The notes beneath the pieces are model-generated. The model saw nothing but the letters and a program-made list of their open reading frames with translations. It was not told where the DNA came from and did no database searches. A stretch of 64,000 nucleotides of DNA from Bacteroidetes bacterium GWF2_35_48 (lineage in GTDB: Bacteria > Bacteroidota > Bacteroidia > Bacteroidales > GWF2-35-48): the NCBI GenBank assembly GCA_001769125.1, contig MEOG01000041.1:108551-172550 (forward strand). The letters run 5' to 3'. Made by a program: the position numbers and the translations under genes. How positions within the stretch are numbered: position 1 is the stretch's first letter; each line of letters starts with the position of its first letter. Positions 1-10,000 of this stretch are shown here, piece by piece.

Positions 1-19
1 AACTTTAATAATGGTGTTG

Positions 20-88
20 CAAGTTACAGGTTGCAAGTAAAATATTAAAATATCAAATATCATAATACAACATGAAACCTGCAACTTG
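20..88. repeat. Inverted repeat upstream of ftsZ
   Basis: Arms caagttacaggtt (20-32) and aacctgcaacttg (76-88) are complementary at 12 of 13 positions, with an AT-rich loop. The same GTTGCAGGTT word builds the hairpin just after ftsZ, so ftsZ is bracketed by two members of one repeat family. The 173 bp before ftsZ hold no gene and no clear TAnnTTTG promoter, which fits ftsZ being read from an upstream division operon outside the window (inference). Confidence 0.6.
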
Positions 89-173
89 AAACAAAAGGTA
101 GAAGTATATGAATTAAACCATCTAAAATAAACATTTCAGGTCAACATTTATGTAACTAATAAAAACAAACAAC

Positions 174-1697
174 ATGTCAGAAGATATATTAAATTTCGAG
201 CTGCCCATTGACGAAACCTCAATCATCAAAGTTATTGGTGTAGGTGGAGGCGGAAGCAATGCTGTTAATTACATGTATGAAACAGGCATAAAAGATGTAG
301 GCTTTGTCGTTTGCAATACAGATGCGCAGGCATTAAAACGCAGCCCTATTCCAAATAAAATTCAACTGGGGATGACTCTAACAGAAGGTCGTGGTGCCGG
401 CAACAAACCCGAACAGGGGAAACAGGCTGCCATAGAAAGTCTTGATGACATTCTGAAGATACTCGAAGACAATACAAAAATGGTTTTCATCACTGCGGGA
501 ATGGGCGGAGGAACAGGAACCGGAGCTGCGCCGATTATTGCAAAAGCAGCTAAAGAAAGAGATATTCTGACAGTGGGTATTATAACGATACCTTTTAAAT
601 TTGAAGGACCTCTGCGTTTTGAACAAGCGATTCAAGGCATAGCAGAAATGAGACAGTATGTTGATTCCCTTCTGGTAATTAACAATGAAAAACTCCGTGA
701 AATTCATGGCAATCAAAAAATTTCAGAAGCATTCAAGAGAGCAGATAACGTCTTGGCAATAGCTGCGAAAGGAATTGCTGAAATTATAACGGTACATGGT
801 TACGTAAATGTTGACTTTGAAGATGTAAAAACAGTAATGAAACAAAGCGGTGTAGCACTTATGGGATCTGCATCCGCAGAAGGAGAAAACCGAGCAGCCG
901 ATGCCATCAAAGAAGCCTTAAATTCTCCTTTGCTTAACAACAATGATATAAACGGCGCAAAAAATATTCTGCTGAATATTACTTCCGGAACCGAAGAAAT
1001 TACCATGGATGAAGTTGGCGAAATCACAGACCACGTGCTGCGTTCGGTTAAAACATCCGCAAATATTATATGGGGGAATGGTGCTGATGAAAATCTTGGA
1101 AATAAAATTAATGTTACAATTATTGCAACCGGATTTGAAGCAAACAGCATTCCTGAACTTACCACCTATGAGCCTGTTGATACACGAAAAGTCGAACTCG
1201 ACAAAAAGGAAGAAGAAAAAATAATTGTAATTCCTGAAGAAAACAACGAAGTCGACATAATTGAAATCATAGATGAAGTGCAAGAAATCGAACATTATGA
1301 AGAACCAATAAATGAAACGAAGGCAACAATCAGCAACAACAATGAACCTGAGTTGTTTTCCTTTAATAAAGAAAAAGAAGAGGATGTAACAAATTTTCAG
1401 GTAAAGCCTGTTTCACAAGCAAGGGAAAGCACTGAAGTAAAACAACTTTCCATGCCACTTGAAGAGACTAAAACCATGCGTGAAAAATTTGAAAAAATAA
1501 AAGCGCTCAGCAACCTCAGCGATTCGCATGTAGAAAAAATGGAAAACGAGCCGGCTTACAAAAGACTTCAAAAAAATATTGCTAAAGAAGAAACGAAACA
1601 AGAAACGGAAGTATCACGATTTACCGCATCAACTGATAGTAACAACAACATACAGATACGCGAAAACAATCCCTATTTACACGACAAAGTAGACTAA
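174..1697 (+). CDS. ftsZ: Cell division protein FtsZ
   Basis: Tubulin-like GTPase that polymerises into the division ring at midcell. The N-terminal GTPase core (about residues 18-325) shows the glycine-rich start VGGGGSNAVNYM, the CNTDAQAL segment and the tubulin signature GGGTGTG at 111-117. It is followed by a long, acidic, Glu/Lys-rich linker (about 330-490) and the short conserved tail NPYLHDKVD at the C-terminus, which in the family binds FtsA and other partners. At 507 residues it is longer than the roughly 380 of E. coli, because of the linker, as is usual in Bacteroidota. The start is the ATG at 174. It is probably the last gene of a division cluster lying to the left; it is flanked by related inverted repeats. 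Confidence 0.97.
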   Translation: MSEDILNFELPIDETSIIKVIGVGGGGSNAVNYMYETGIKDVGFVVCNTDAQALKRSPIPNKIQLGMTLTEGRGAGNKPEQGKQAAIESLDDILKILEDNTKMVFITAGMGGGTGTGAAPIIAKAAKERDILTVGIITIPFKFEGPLRFEQAIQGIAEMRQYVDSLLVINNEKLREIHGNQKISEAFKRADNVLAIAAKGIAEIITVHGYVNVDFEDVKTVMKQSGVALMGSASAEGENRAADAIKEALNSPLLNNNDINGAKNILLNITSGTEEITMDEVGEITDHVLRSVKTSANIIWGNGADENLGNKINVTIIATGFEANSIPELTTYEPVDTRKVELDKKEEEKIIVIPEENNEVDIIEIIDEVQEIEHYEEPINETKATISNNNEPELFSFNKEKEEDVTNFQVKPVSQARESTEVKQLSMPLEETKTMREKFEKIKALSNLSDSHVEKMENEPAYKRLQKNIAKEETKQETEVSRFTASTDSNNNIQIRENNPYLHDKVD

Positions 1698-1734
1698 CGG
1701 AAGATGAACTTGTAATCTAAAAAATTATTGAAAA

Positions 1735-1783
1735 TGTTGCAGGTTGCAGGTTACAGGTTACATGCAACCTGCAACCTGCAACA
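1735..1783. repeat. Perfect inverted repeat between ftsZ and yqeY
   Basis: Arms tgttgcaggttgcaggtt (1735-1752) and its exact complement (1766-1783) are 18 bp each with a 13-nt loop. It lies 38 bp after the ftsZ stop and can fold into a strong hairpin. It has no U-run, so it is more likely a dispersed repeat or mRNA-stabilising hairpin than a factor-independent terminator. Confidence 0.75.
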
Positions 1784-1822
1784 AAATTAAAAAATAACTT
1801 ACTTTCAAAGAATAATAAAACT

Positions 1823-2272
1823 ATGGCATTAGAAGAAAAAATCAACAACGACATTAAAGCAGCAATGCTTGCAAGAGATCAGGCAAAATTGCTTGCGCTT
1901 CGCGCAGTTAAAGCCGAAATTATCATGGCTAAAACATCGGGCGCTGGAAATATAATAACATCCGACACTGAATTAAAAATTCTTCAAAAATTAGTTAAAC
2001 AAAGAAAAGAAGCTGCTCTGGTGTACAAACAGCAGGGGCGCGAAGATCTTTACACACAGGAAGAATTCGAAGCATCCGTTATTGAAGCATATCTTCCTAA
2101 ACAAATGAGCGAAGAAGAAATAATTACAGATCTGAAAAAAATCATTGCAGAAACCGGAGCCACATCTGTAAAAGAAATGGGCAAGGTAATGGGAATTGCA
2201 AGCAAACATTTTGCAGGAAAAGCAGATAATAAAATAGTATCCGATAAAATCAAAGAGCTTCTTGGTTCATAA
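1823..2272 (+). CDS. GatB/YqeY domain protein
   Basis: Small all-helical protein of the YqeY family (149 residues, the usual length), related to the C-terminal domain of the GatB subunit of the amidotransferase that makes Gln-tRNA or Asn-tRNA. Family features seen are the N-terminal LEEKINNDIKAAMLARD helix, LRAVKAEI, and the central KQRKEAALVYKQQGREDL and EAYLPKQMSEEEI segments. The stand-alone proteins have no firmly established function; a tRNA-binding role is inferred from GatB. It follows ftsZ on the same strand and is closed by a terminator at 2284-2307. Confidence 0.9.
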   Translation: MALEEKINNDIKAAMLARDQAKLLALRAVKAEIIMAKTSGAGNIITSDTELKILQKLVKQRKEAALVYKQQGREDLYTQEEFEASVIEAYLPKQMSEEEIITDLKKIIAETGATSVKEMGKVMGIASKHFAGKADNKIVSDKIKELLGS

Positions 2273-2283
2273 TTCTTTTCAGT

Positions 2284-2307
2284 AAGCGGGTGCAGCCCGC
2301 TTTTTTT
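2284..2307 (+). terminator. Rho-independent terminator after yqeY
   Basis: Hairpin arms aagcggg (2284-2290) and cccgctt (2296-2302), loop tgcag, followed by a T-run to 2307. It lies 12 bp past the yqeY stop and separates the ftsZ-yqeY unit from the glmS promoter. Confidence 0.85.
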
Positions 2308-2338
2308 ACGCCTATAGATCAACACATTATCTTTTTTC

Positions 2339-2369
2339 TTGTCAGTTTAGGTTTTAAATATTATTTTTG
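2339..2369 (+). promoter_or_regulatory. Bacteroidota-type promoter of glmS
   Basis: TTG at 2339-2341, a 20-bp spacer, then TATTTTTG at 2362-2369, an exact match to the Bacteroidota -7 consensus TAnnTTTG. A start of transcription near 2375 gives a leader of about 38 nt before the glmS ATG. No sign of the glmS ribozyme is seen in this short leader. Confidence 0.7.
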
Positions 2370-2412
2370 ATTCTTTTTCGTTTATTAATGTTATAAATTA
2401 AACCAAAATAAC

Positions 2413-4248
2413 ATGTGTGGAATTGTAGGCTATATAGGAAAAAGACAAGCATATCCTATCATAATAAAAGGACTCAAAAGACTTGAATATCGTGGTTACG
2501 ATTCAGCAGGAGTTGCTATTCTTAATGGTGAAACCCGTATTTTTAAATGCAAAGGTAAGGTTTCTGATTTGGAAGAACTGACAAAGAAAGAAGACATGAC
2601 CGGTTTCATTGGAATAGGACATACACGATGGGCAACACATGGGGAGCCAAATGATGTAAATGCGCACCCACACGCTTCAATGAACGGACATTTTGTAATT
2701 ATACATAATGGTATTATTGAAAATTATTCAAGGTTAAAACAAAGACTTGAAGACAGGGGCTACATTTTTAAAAGTGAAACAGACACTGAAGTCCTTGCCA
2801 ACCTCATCGAATATATTTACATGAAAGGGAATGTATCAGCTGAAATTGCTGTACGCCTTGCCCTGACAAAAGTTATCGGTGCCTACGGAATTATTGTTAT
2901 ATGCAAAGATGAAAAAGAACAACTCATTGCAGCCAGAAAAGGAAGTCCGCTCGTTATCGGGATTGGAGACGGAGAATATTTCTTTGCTTCTGATGCTACT
3001 CCCATTGTTGAGTACACGCACAGTGTAATATATATGAACGACAACAATGTTGCTGTAATAAAAAACAACGATCTTTCTCTTAAAACAATACATAACGACA
3101 CGCTAACTCCTGAAGTACACACATTAGATCTTGATATTGGTGAAATCGAAAAAGGTGGTTTCGACCACTTCATGCTGAAAGAAATATTCGAGCAATCACG
3201 CTCTATTCTTGACACAATGAGAGGGCGCGTTGTTTCGGATAATCCTGAAATTACTCTGGGCGGACTTTACCATGTGATGCCTCGCCTTATAGAAGCAAAA
3301 AGAATTATTATCATTGGCTGCGGAACCTCCTGGCATGCGGGACTTGTTGGGGAATATCTTTTTGAAGAGTTCGCCAGAATTCCGGTAGAAGTAGAATACG
3401 CATCAGAATTCCGGTACAGAAATCCGGTTATATTTAAAGACGATGTTGTTATAGCAATAAGCCAGAGCGGTGAAACAGCAGATACGCTTGCTGCAATTAA
3501 ACTTGCAAAAGAAGCAGGTGCGTTAGTACTGGGAATTTGCAATGTTGTCGGATCAAGTATTCCGAGAGAAACGCACGCAGGAGTTTACACGCATGCAGGT
3601 CCAGAAATAGGTGTTGCCTCAACAAAAGCATTCACTGCCCAAGTAACAGTACTTGCAATGATTGCTATGCACCTTGGAGACAAACGCGGCACGCTTACCA
3701 AAGAAGAATACACTGCGCTGATTAAGCACCTTACAGAAATACCCAATAAAGTTGACAAGATTCTTTCTAAAAATGAAGAATACAAAGAAATTGCAGCACT
3801 ATACAAAAACTCAAACAACTTTCTCTATTTAGGTCGTGGTTACTACTTCCCCGTGGCTCTGGAAGGAGCATTAAAACTTAAAGAAATTTCTTACATACAC
3901 GCAGAAGGATACCCCGCTGCTGAAATGAAACACGGACCGATTGCGCTCATTGACGAAAAAATGCCGGTAGTTGTTATTGCCGTAAAAGATAACACCTATG
4001 ATAAAATTGTAAGCAACATACAGGAAGTAAAAGCGAGAAAAGGTATTGTTATTGCTATTGTCAATGAAGGAGACACGGTGATAAAATCAATGGCCGATCA
4101 TATTATGGAAATTCCGAATTCTGATTTTGCGCTTGCACCATTGCTGGCAGTTATTCCTTTGCAACTCCTCTCCTACTACATTGCTGTAATGCGAGGATGC
4201 AATGTTGACCAGCCAAGAAATTTAGCGAAATCGGTAACAGTAGAGTAG
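2413..4248 (+). CDS. glmS: Glutamine--fructose-6-phosphate aminotransferase (isomerizing)
   Basis: Makes glucosamine-6-phosphate from fructose-6-phosphate and glutamine, the first step towards UDP-GlcNAc for peptidoglycan and LPS; cytoplasmic. The protein starts MCGIVGYIG: Cys2, exposed after Met removal, is the glutaminase nucleophile of the class II amidotransferase domain (residues 1 to about 220). Two SIS sugar-isomerase domains follow (about 285-430 and 455-600), with GCGTSWHAG, SQSGETADT and the terminal KSVTVE that closes the active site in this family. Its length (611) is standard. It has its own promoter and is followed after 20 bp by the sigma-54 activator gene. Confidence 0.97.
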   Translation: MCGIVGYIGKRQAYPIIIKGLKRLEYRGYDSAGVAILNGETRIFKCKGKVSDLEELTKKEDMTGFIGIGHTRWATHGEPNDVNAHPHASMNGHFVIIHNGIIENYSRLKQRLEDRGYIFKSETDTEVLANLIEYIYMKGNVSAEIAVRLALTKVIGAYGIIVICKDEKEQLIAARKGSPLVIGIGDGEYFFASDATPIVEYTHSVIYMNDNNVAVIKNNDLSLKTIHNDTLTPEVHTLDLDIGEIEKGGFDHFMLKEIFEQSRSILDTMRGRVVSDNPEITLGGLYHVMPRLIEAKRIIIIGCGTSWHAGLVGEYLFEEFARIPVEVEYASEFRYRNPVIFKDDVVIAISQSGETADTLAAIKLAKEAGALVLGICNVVGSSIPRETHAGVYTHAGPEIGVASTKAFTAQVTVLAMIAMHLGDKRGTLTKEEYTALIKHLTEIPNKVDKILSKNEEYKEIAALYKNSNNFLYLGRGYYFPVALEGALKLKEISYIHAEGYPAAEMKHGPIALIDEKMPVVVIAVKDNTYDKIVSNIQEVKARKGIVIAIVNEGDTVIKSMADHIMEIPNSDFALAPLLAVIPLQLLSYYIAVMRGCNVDQPRNLAKSVTVE

Positions 4249-4268
4249 ACAATTTTTTTACACAATAT

Positions 4269-5504
4269 ATGAATATGAACATTCAGCAGATCAAGCAACG
4301 ATTTGGGATTATTGGCAGTTCTGAAAAACTTGACCATGCTATTAATGTTGCGGTACAGGTAGCGCCCACAGATCTTTCTGTTCTTATTACAGGGGAAAGC
4401 GGTTCAGGAAAAGAAGTTTTCCCTCAGATAATTCATCACTTCAGCGCACGTAAACATGGTCAGTTTATTGCTGTTAATTGCGGTGCTATACCCGAAGGGA
4501 CAATAGATTCAGAACTTTTTGGTCATGAAAAAGGTTCCTTCACGGGTGCTTACGACATGCGTAAAGGGTATTTTGAAGTTGCAGACAAAGGCACCATTTT
4601 TCTGGATGAAGTTGCAGAACTGCCTTTATCTACACAGGTTCGATTACTCAGAGTTCTTGAAACCGGCGAATTTTACAAAGTCGGTTCTTCTAAAGTTCAA
4701 AAAACAAATGTAAGAGTTGTGGCTGCAACAAATCTAGATGTTCAAAAAGCCATTAATAACGGAAAATTCAGAGAAGACCTGTATTACAGGTTAAATACTG
4801 TTCCGATTTATATTCCGCCGCTCAGGGAAAGAAAAGAGGACATACATTTGTTGTTCAGAAAATTTGCCGGCGATTTCGCAGAAAGATATCGTATGCCGGC
4901 GATTCAACTCGATAATGAAGCTGTCCGGATTTTAACAAATTTCAGATGGAACGGAAATGTTAGGCAGCTAAAGAACATTACGGAGCAAATTTCAGTTATT
5001 GAACAAAAACGTGAAATCAATGCGGAAACACTGAGAAAATATGTTCCGGATCACGATACAACAACACTCCCCGCTTTATATAATAAGCCCATTGACGAAC
5101 AAACCTTTGCCAATGAAAGAGAAATTCTTTACAAAATTCTCTTTGATATGAAAAAAGACGTGAACGACCTTAAAAAGCTTGTCCACGATATCATACAGCA
5201 TGAACCCGATGCTTTTACACAGGAAAAAAGAAATAAGATTTTTGAAAATATTTACGAAGAAGCCGAGCCCCTTGTACAACAGCACACATCTGTAATTTCT
5301 GACATAAAAAGGAATAATCCAGACGATATTACAGACACAGAAGTTTTTGTCGAAGAATCATTATCTATAACAGACAAAGAAATCGAACTCATAAAAAAAG
5401 CACTGGATAGACATAAAGGCAAAAGAAAATATGCAGCTCAGGAACTTGGTATTTCAGAGCGGACACTTTATCGGAAGCTTAAGGAGTATAATTTGGATGA
5501 ATAA
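4269..5504 (+). CDS. Sigma-54-dependent transcriptional activator without receiver domain
   Basis: AAA+ activator that remodels sigma-54 RNA polymerase. The AAA+ domain occupies about residues 8-245: Walker A GESGSGKE, the sigma-54 contact loop GSFTGA, Walker B GTIFLDEVAELP, and the arginine-finger region FREDLYYRLN. A middle helical segment (about 270-355) leads to a Fis-type helix-turn-helix at the C-terminus (KRKYAAQELGISERTLYRKL). There is no N-terminal receiver or GAF domain, so control must come from expression or protein partners. The start may be M1 or M3. It lies 20 bp after glmS and before lptE, a placement I recall from other Bacteroidota, which suggests a link with the cell envelope (inference). 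Confidence 0.92.
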   Translation: MNMNIQQIKQRFGIIGSSEKLDHAINVAVQVAPTDLSVLITGESGSGKEVFPQIIHHFSARKHGQFIAVNCGAIPEGTIDSELFGHEKGSFTGAYDMRKGYFEVADKGTIFLDEVAELPLSTQVRLLRVLETGEFYKVGSSKVQKTNVRVVAATNLDVQKAINNGKFREDLYYRLNTVPIYIPPLRERKEDIHLLFRKFAGDFAERYRMPAIQLDNEAVRILTNFRWNGNVRQLKNITEQISVIEQKREINAETLRKYVPDHDTTTLPALYNKPIDEQTFANEREILYKILFDMKKDVNDLKKLVHDIIQHEPDAFTQEKRNKIFENIYEEAEPLVQQHTSVISDIKRNNPDDITDTEVFVEESLSITDKEIELIKKALDRHKGKRKYAAQELGISERTLYRKLKEYNLDE

Positions 5505-5708
5505 TATTAATTTAGAATTAGGAATTCAATTGGAATTCAATAGGAATTCGGTAGGAATACAATTGAACATCAACCGAACACCTATTGTTGTACTATCGAA
5601 TTAACAATTGAGCATCTATTGAACATCTATCGTAGCACTACCGAACATCCTTATATTCTTTCGTATTATTAAAAATGAAGACAAAAAAATTATGTATAGA
5701 AAAACCTG
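5505..5708. other. Gene-free spacer with degenerate GGAATTC / GAACATC repeats
   Basis: This 204-bp gap holds short direct repeats of ggaattcaat/ggaattcggt type on the left and attgaacatc/ctaccgaacatc type on the right. The right half is partly complementary to the left, so it looks like a worn inverted repeat. No ORF or clear promoter was found. Confidence 0.45.
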
Positions 5709-6254
5709 ATGCACATTTATAAATTATATATCAAAATACGGAAACCTGAAATACTTGCTTTTTTTTCAATTGCATATTTTTGCTTTTTTTTAATGACTGC
5801 GTGTACTGTCAGCTATTCCTTTACAGGGGCTTCTATATCGCCGGATATTAAAACAGTTTCTATTCCAAATTTTCCGAACAGGGCAGCCAATTTTCAGCCT
5901 GTATTAAGCCAAGAATTTACAGAAGCGATGAAAGATAAATTTACCTCGCAAACGAATCTACAGCTTGTTGCAGCAAACAGCGACCTGAATTTTGAAGGCG
6001 AAATTACAGATTACAAAGTGGATCCGCTTGCCATACAACAAAACCAGACTGCCTCGTTTAACAGGCTTACTATTACGATAAGAGTAAAATTTACGAATAA
6101 CAAAAATCCAAAACAAGACTTTGACAACAGTTTCAGCAAGTACGAAGATTATGAGTCATCAAAAAGCCTTGACAGTGTAGAAAAAGAATTAATAAAGCAA
6201 ATAGTAAAACAATTAGTGGATGATATTTTTACAAAATCGGTTGTTAATTGGTAG
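5709..6254 (+). CDS. LptE family LPS-assembly lipoprotein
   Basis: Probable outer-membrane lipoprotein that plugs and helps fold LptD, the translocon that delivers lipopolysaccharide to the cell surface. It has a hydrophobic signal segment (about residues 15-30) ending in LMTAC, with Cys32 as the likely lipidation site. The mature part carries the Bacteroidota LptE hallmark YSFTGASISPDIKTVSIPNFPNRA and ends with a helix KELIKQIVKQLVDDIF. Its length (181) is typical. The context (sigma-54 activator before, TPR protein and secG after) is the usual one for this gene in the phylum. An internal Met (M29) lies inside the signal segment and is unlikely to be the start. Confidence 0.85.
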   Translation: MHIYKLYIKIRKPEILAFFSIAYFCFFLMTACTVSYSFTGASISPDIKTVSIPNFPNRAANFQPVLSQEFTEAMKDKFTSQTNLQLVAANSDLNFEGEITDYKVDPLAIQQNQTASFNRLTITIRVKFTNNKNPKQDFDNSFSKYEDYESSKSLDSVEKELIKQIVKQLVDDIFTKSVVNW

Positions 6255-6321
6255 TGCTGGTCTTTCATTCGATTTAGGAATAGTATAACATTGTACTAAT
6301 TGTGTTCAGCCAATATTTTGA

Positions 6322-6353
6322 TTTGGAAGATTTCTAAATTACATTTATATTTG
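6322..6353 (+). promoter_or_regulatory. Promoter of the 6370/6609 gene pair
   Basis: TTTG at 6322-6325, a 20-bp spacer, then TATATTTG at 6346-6353, a full match to the Bacteroidota consensus. Transcription would start about 10 nt before the ATG at 6370, giving a very short leader. This indicates that the following two genes are expressed separately from lptE. Confidence 0.65.
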
Positions 6354-6369
6354 AGTAAAAACAACAGTT

Positions 6370-6612
6370 ATGATACTTACAAACGAGAAACTAAAATTAA
6401 ATCAAATTAAAAATCGAGCGAGAGAAACATGGGCTTTGATATATAACCCAGAATATAAGGATGGCAATATATTAATATCCGGAGAATTGATTTACTTTAA
6501 CAAAGACAAGCAAAAAGTATATGAAATCTTAAAAAAAGACAAAAGCAAAAATAAAAATTTTGCTGTTTTATATATGGGAAAAATGCCAACAAACGAAGTT
6601 TATGTTTTATGA
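6370..6612 (+). CDS. Small hypothetical protein (80 aa)
   Basis: I do not recognise a family. The protein is Lys-rich and has no signal peptide or membrane segment, so it is probably cytoplasmic. It ends MGKMPTNEVYVL. Support for it being a real gene is its own consensus promoter ending 16 bp upstream and the ATGA stop/start overlap (6609-6612) with the next gene, which suggests translational coupling. The pair interrupts the usual lptE - TPR protein order and may have been acquired as a unit. Confidence 0.6.
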   Translation: MILTNEKLKLNQIKNRARETWALIYNPEYKDGNILISGELIYFNKDKQKVYEILKKDKSKNKNFAVLYMGKMPTNEVYVL

Positions 6613-6995
6613 CCCACAATCAATTTAACGGCAAACATGGACTCGTATTAGTAAATGTATCAATAAAAGGGAAGAATGGAATTGGTGTATTTATTTTTGC
6701 AATTGACACCGGAGCTACAACATCATTAATAAATCAAGATGTTTTAGAATCTCTGGGGTATCAGAAAACCGATGCTATTGATTGTATAAATATCACAACC
6801 GGCAGTAGAATTGAAAAGGCTCAACTTTATAAAATATCTTCAATTAAAGTATTAGGATTAACAAGAAAAAATTTAAAAGTAATCTCTCATAAACTACCAT
6901 ACACAACATTTGTTGACGGATTATTAGGGCTTGATTTTTTCAGAAATAAAAAACTTATAATTGATTTTTCTAAAGGAAATATTACGTTAGAATAA
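6609..6995 (+). CDS. Retropepsin-like aspartic protease
   Basis: Single-domain retroviral-type aspartyl protease fold of 128 residues. The catalytic motif is FAIDTGATTSLI (Asp at about residue 38), the D-T/S-G-A signature, followed by a second conserved patch VDGLLGLDFF (about 105-114), matching the hydrophobic-hydrophobic-Gly motif of retropepsins. Such proteins act as dimers, each giving one aspartate. No signal peptide is seen, so a cytoplasmic role is likely. It is translationally coupled to the upstream 80-residue protein by an ATGA overlap, so that protein could be its substrate, inhibitor or partner (inference). The physiological substrate is unknown. Confidence 0.8.
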   Translation: MTHNQFNGKHGLVLVNVSIKGKNGIGVFIFAIDTGATTSLINQDVLESLGYQKTDAIDCINITTGSRIEKAQLYKISSIKVLGLTRKNLKVISHKLPYTTFVDGLLGLDFFRNKKLIIDFSKGNITLE

Positions 6996-7007
6996 CATTT
7001 TAATGAA

Positions 7008-10000
7008 ATGAACAGGGAAAAATTCATAGCATATCTTAAAAATCCTGAAACGCTGAATGAAAGCAGCCTGATGGACGTCATGGAAGTGGTGCGTGAATAT
7101 CCCTATTTTCAGACCGCACATTTGCTTTTATTGAAAAATCTACATAATCAGGAAGACATTAAATACAACAATCAGCTTAAAGTCTCCTCTGCATACATTA
7201 CAGACAGAAAAATATTACACAAGCTGATTTTCTCCAAACTCATTCAAAATGTTTCTGTAGCGCAACAAATACCCGTGTACGATGAACAAATAGAAATTTC
7301 TATTCCTGTTGCAAAAACTTCTGAAACACAAATTCCGGTTATCAGCAAAGAAAAAATTGAAGAAAAATCAACGATAGAGGCATTACCGGAAGAAATCTCT
7401 AATAATACAGAAACGTTGATTCCTGAAATTTCAGACATACCTGCAGACCCGGAAAAAATTTCTGAAACAAAAATTTCTGCAAAAGAAGAATTCATACCTG
7501 AGCAGGAACAGATTATTGAAGAAAATACAACAACAAATATTTATGAAGAAAAAATAGATGAAAATATAATTTCTGATGTTACAGATTTTATTCCTGAAGA
7601 AAAAATAACAGAACCTGAAAATACAGAAATAATTGAAGAAATCACTGAAAAAACATCAGAAAAAGAAACTGAAATTCAATCAGAAATTCTTCCAATTGTT
7701 CTTGTAGAAAAAACAGATGAAATTAAACAAGAAATTATTCCCGAAGAAATAATAAATGAAGAAATTCTGTCTGAACTTACCGAGGATAATACTGAATTAA
7801 TAACTGTTCCAGAGGTTTCAGAAGTTGAGACGGAAAATAATTCTGAATATTCTGAAATAAAAGAAACAAAAAATAAAGTACATTCAGTACAAGTATTTTC
7901 AGAAGAAAAAACAAACGATGAGATTACAGAACTAGCCTCTGACGTAAAAGAAGAGACTCTTATTGAATCAAATCAATTTGCGAATGCAACACCTATATCA
8001 GAAAAAGAACAGAAAATTTCATTAAAAGAGTATGATGGAGATATGCCTATTGAAGTAAGTTTACACAAAGAAGAATATATTCAACCATCAATAGAAAAAA
8101 CAGAAATCAAAGAAATTACTCCATCTGAAACCAAATCTCCTGCTGAATTAATATTAAACCGCTTGGCTGAAATTGCTGCTAAGAAAAAAGATGTACCGGA
8201 AATTTCAGATATAGAAAAAACTGAAAGAAAAATTTCAGAAACTCCGGTATCTGTAATTAAATCTGATGTAGATAAGCCCAAAAGAAAAAGTTTCATTGAC
8301 CCGAATATAGAAACCATTGCTGATAAAATTTTAAGAGAGCTGAAAGAAAAAAGGACAAAAACTATTGAAATTTCTGAAAAAGAAAAATCTAAAATTATTA
8401 TCGAAGAATTTATTACGGAAAAAACGGCGCTTGTAGAAGTTCCAACTAAAGATGAAAACTTAATTTTCCCCGAACAATTGTATCAAGAATTTCAAGTTAC
8501 TGAAGCCATCGAAAGCCCCATCTCTACTAATGTTACTGAAACAAAAACAGAGGAAGAAATTTCTGGTACAATAACTGAAACAGAAAGCGCAGTTGAAACA
8601 AATATTAGTGAAGAAAAAATTTCTGATGAAATTCCAGAACTGCTTTCAGATGTATTACCAACAGAAGAAATAAGAGAAATTGAAATTTCGGATGAAACAT
8701 TAATCGTTACGGAAAGTATACATCAAGATATACCTGTTACTGAAACCATCGAAAGCCCTATCCCTACTGATGTTATCGAAACAAAAACAGAAAAAGAAAT
8801 TTCTGACACAATAACTGAAACCGAAAGCGTAGTTGAAACATCCATTACAAATGAAACCATTGCTGTTAAAATTCTACGAGAGCTGAAAGAAAAAAGGATA
8901 AAAACTGCTGAAATTTCTGAAAAAGAAAAATCTAAAATTATTATCGAAGAATCTATTTCGGAAAAAACTGCGCTTGCAGAAGCTCTAACTAAAAATGAAA
9001 GCTTAATTTTCTCGGAACAAATACAGCAAAAAATTCAAATTACTGAAGCCAACGAAAGCCTCAACCCTACTGATGTTCCTGAAACAAAAACAGAAGAAGA
9101 AATTTCTGACAAAATATCTGAAACGGAAAGCACGGTAGAAACATCCATTGCTGATGAAAAAATTGCTGACGAAATCCCAGAGCTGCTTTCAGATGCAGTA
9201 CCAACAGAAGAAATAAGAAAAATTGAAATTTCGGATGAAACGAACAAATCCGTTTCTGAAATCACTAAAACAATATCTGAAAAAGTTGCAGAAAAAGAGC
9301 CGGATGTCATAATCAGCAAAGAGAAGAAAAAATCTTATTTTGTTAATTCCGAAAACGATAGCATTGCAGATAAAATACTACGACAAATTCAGGAGCGCCG
9401 TGAAAAACTCTTAAAGCCCTCTGAACATTCAATACCTGTTTCAGACGAACCACAGAAAGAAAAAACTGAAATACTACAGGTTTTAACCGAAAAAGAAACC
9501 CTTGTTCCTGTTGAAGAAATAATACAGGAAAAAGCCGTTACAATGTCCGAAAAGCCAGAAGAAAAACAAGATATTCTGCAATCAGAAAAAATGGCTGAAA
9601 TATTATCGGTTGAAAAACCTGTTACAGAAAAAGAAGAACAAGTATTTGAAGAATATATCATCTCTTCATACGAGGAAATCCCGGCTGATGAAGCAGAAAT
9701 TCCGGAACATATTATACAAGAAATTTTTGCATCTGAAGAACCAATAGAGAAATATGTAGAAGAAATCATAGTTAAAAAAACCATTATTCAGGAAATTTCA
9801 GAAATTAAAGAACCAGCAGTTAAAGAAGAAAAAATTCCGGATGCTGAGGTAATTATAAATACACCTGAAGCTCCTGTAAAAGCCAAAGAAAGGGACAAGG
9901 AAAAAGAAAAAATTGCGGAAAAAATAGTAGAACAGCTTCAGAAATACCGTCTGGAAAAAATTGAAATTCCTGAACTAAAAACAACTATTGCTGCATCTGA

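Noticed and set aside
378..1601. Open frames of 60-125 codons on the strand opposite ftsZ
   Set aside because: They lie wholly inside a certain gene, have unusual Cys/Phe/Ser-rich composition and match no family; they are shadows of ftsZ codon use.
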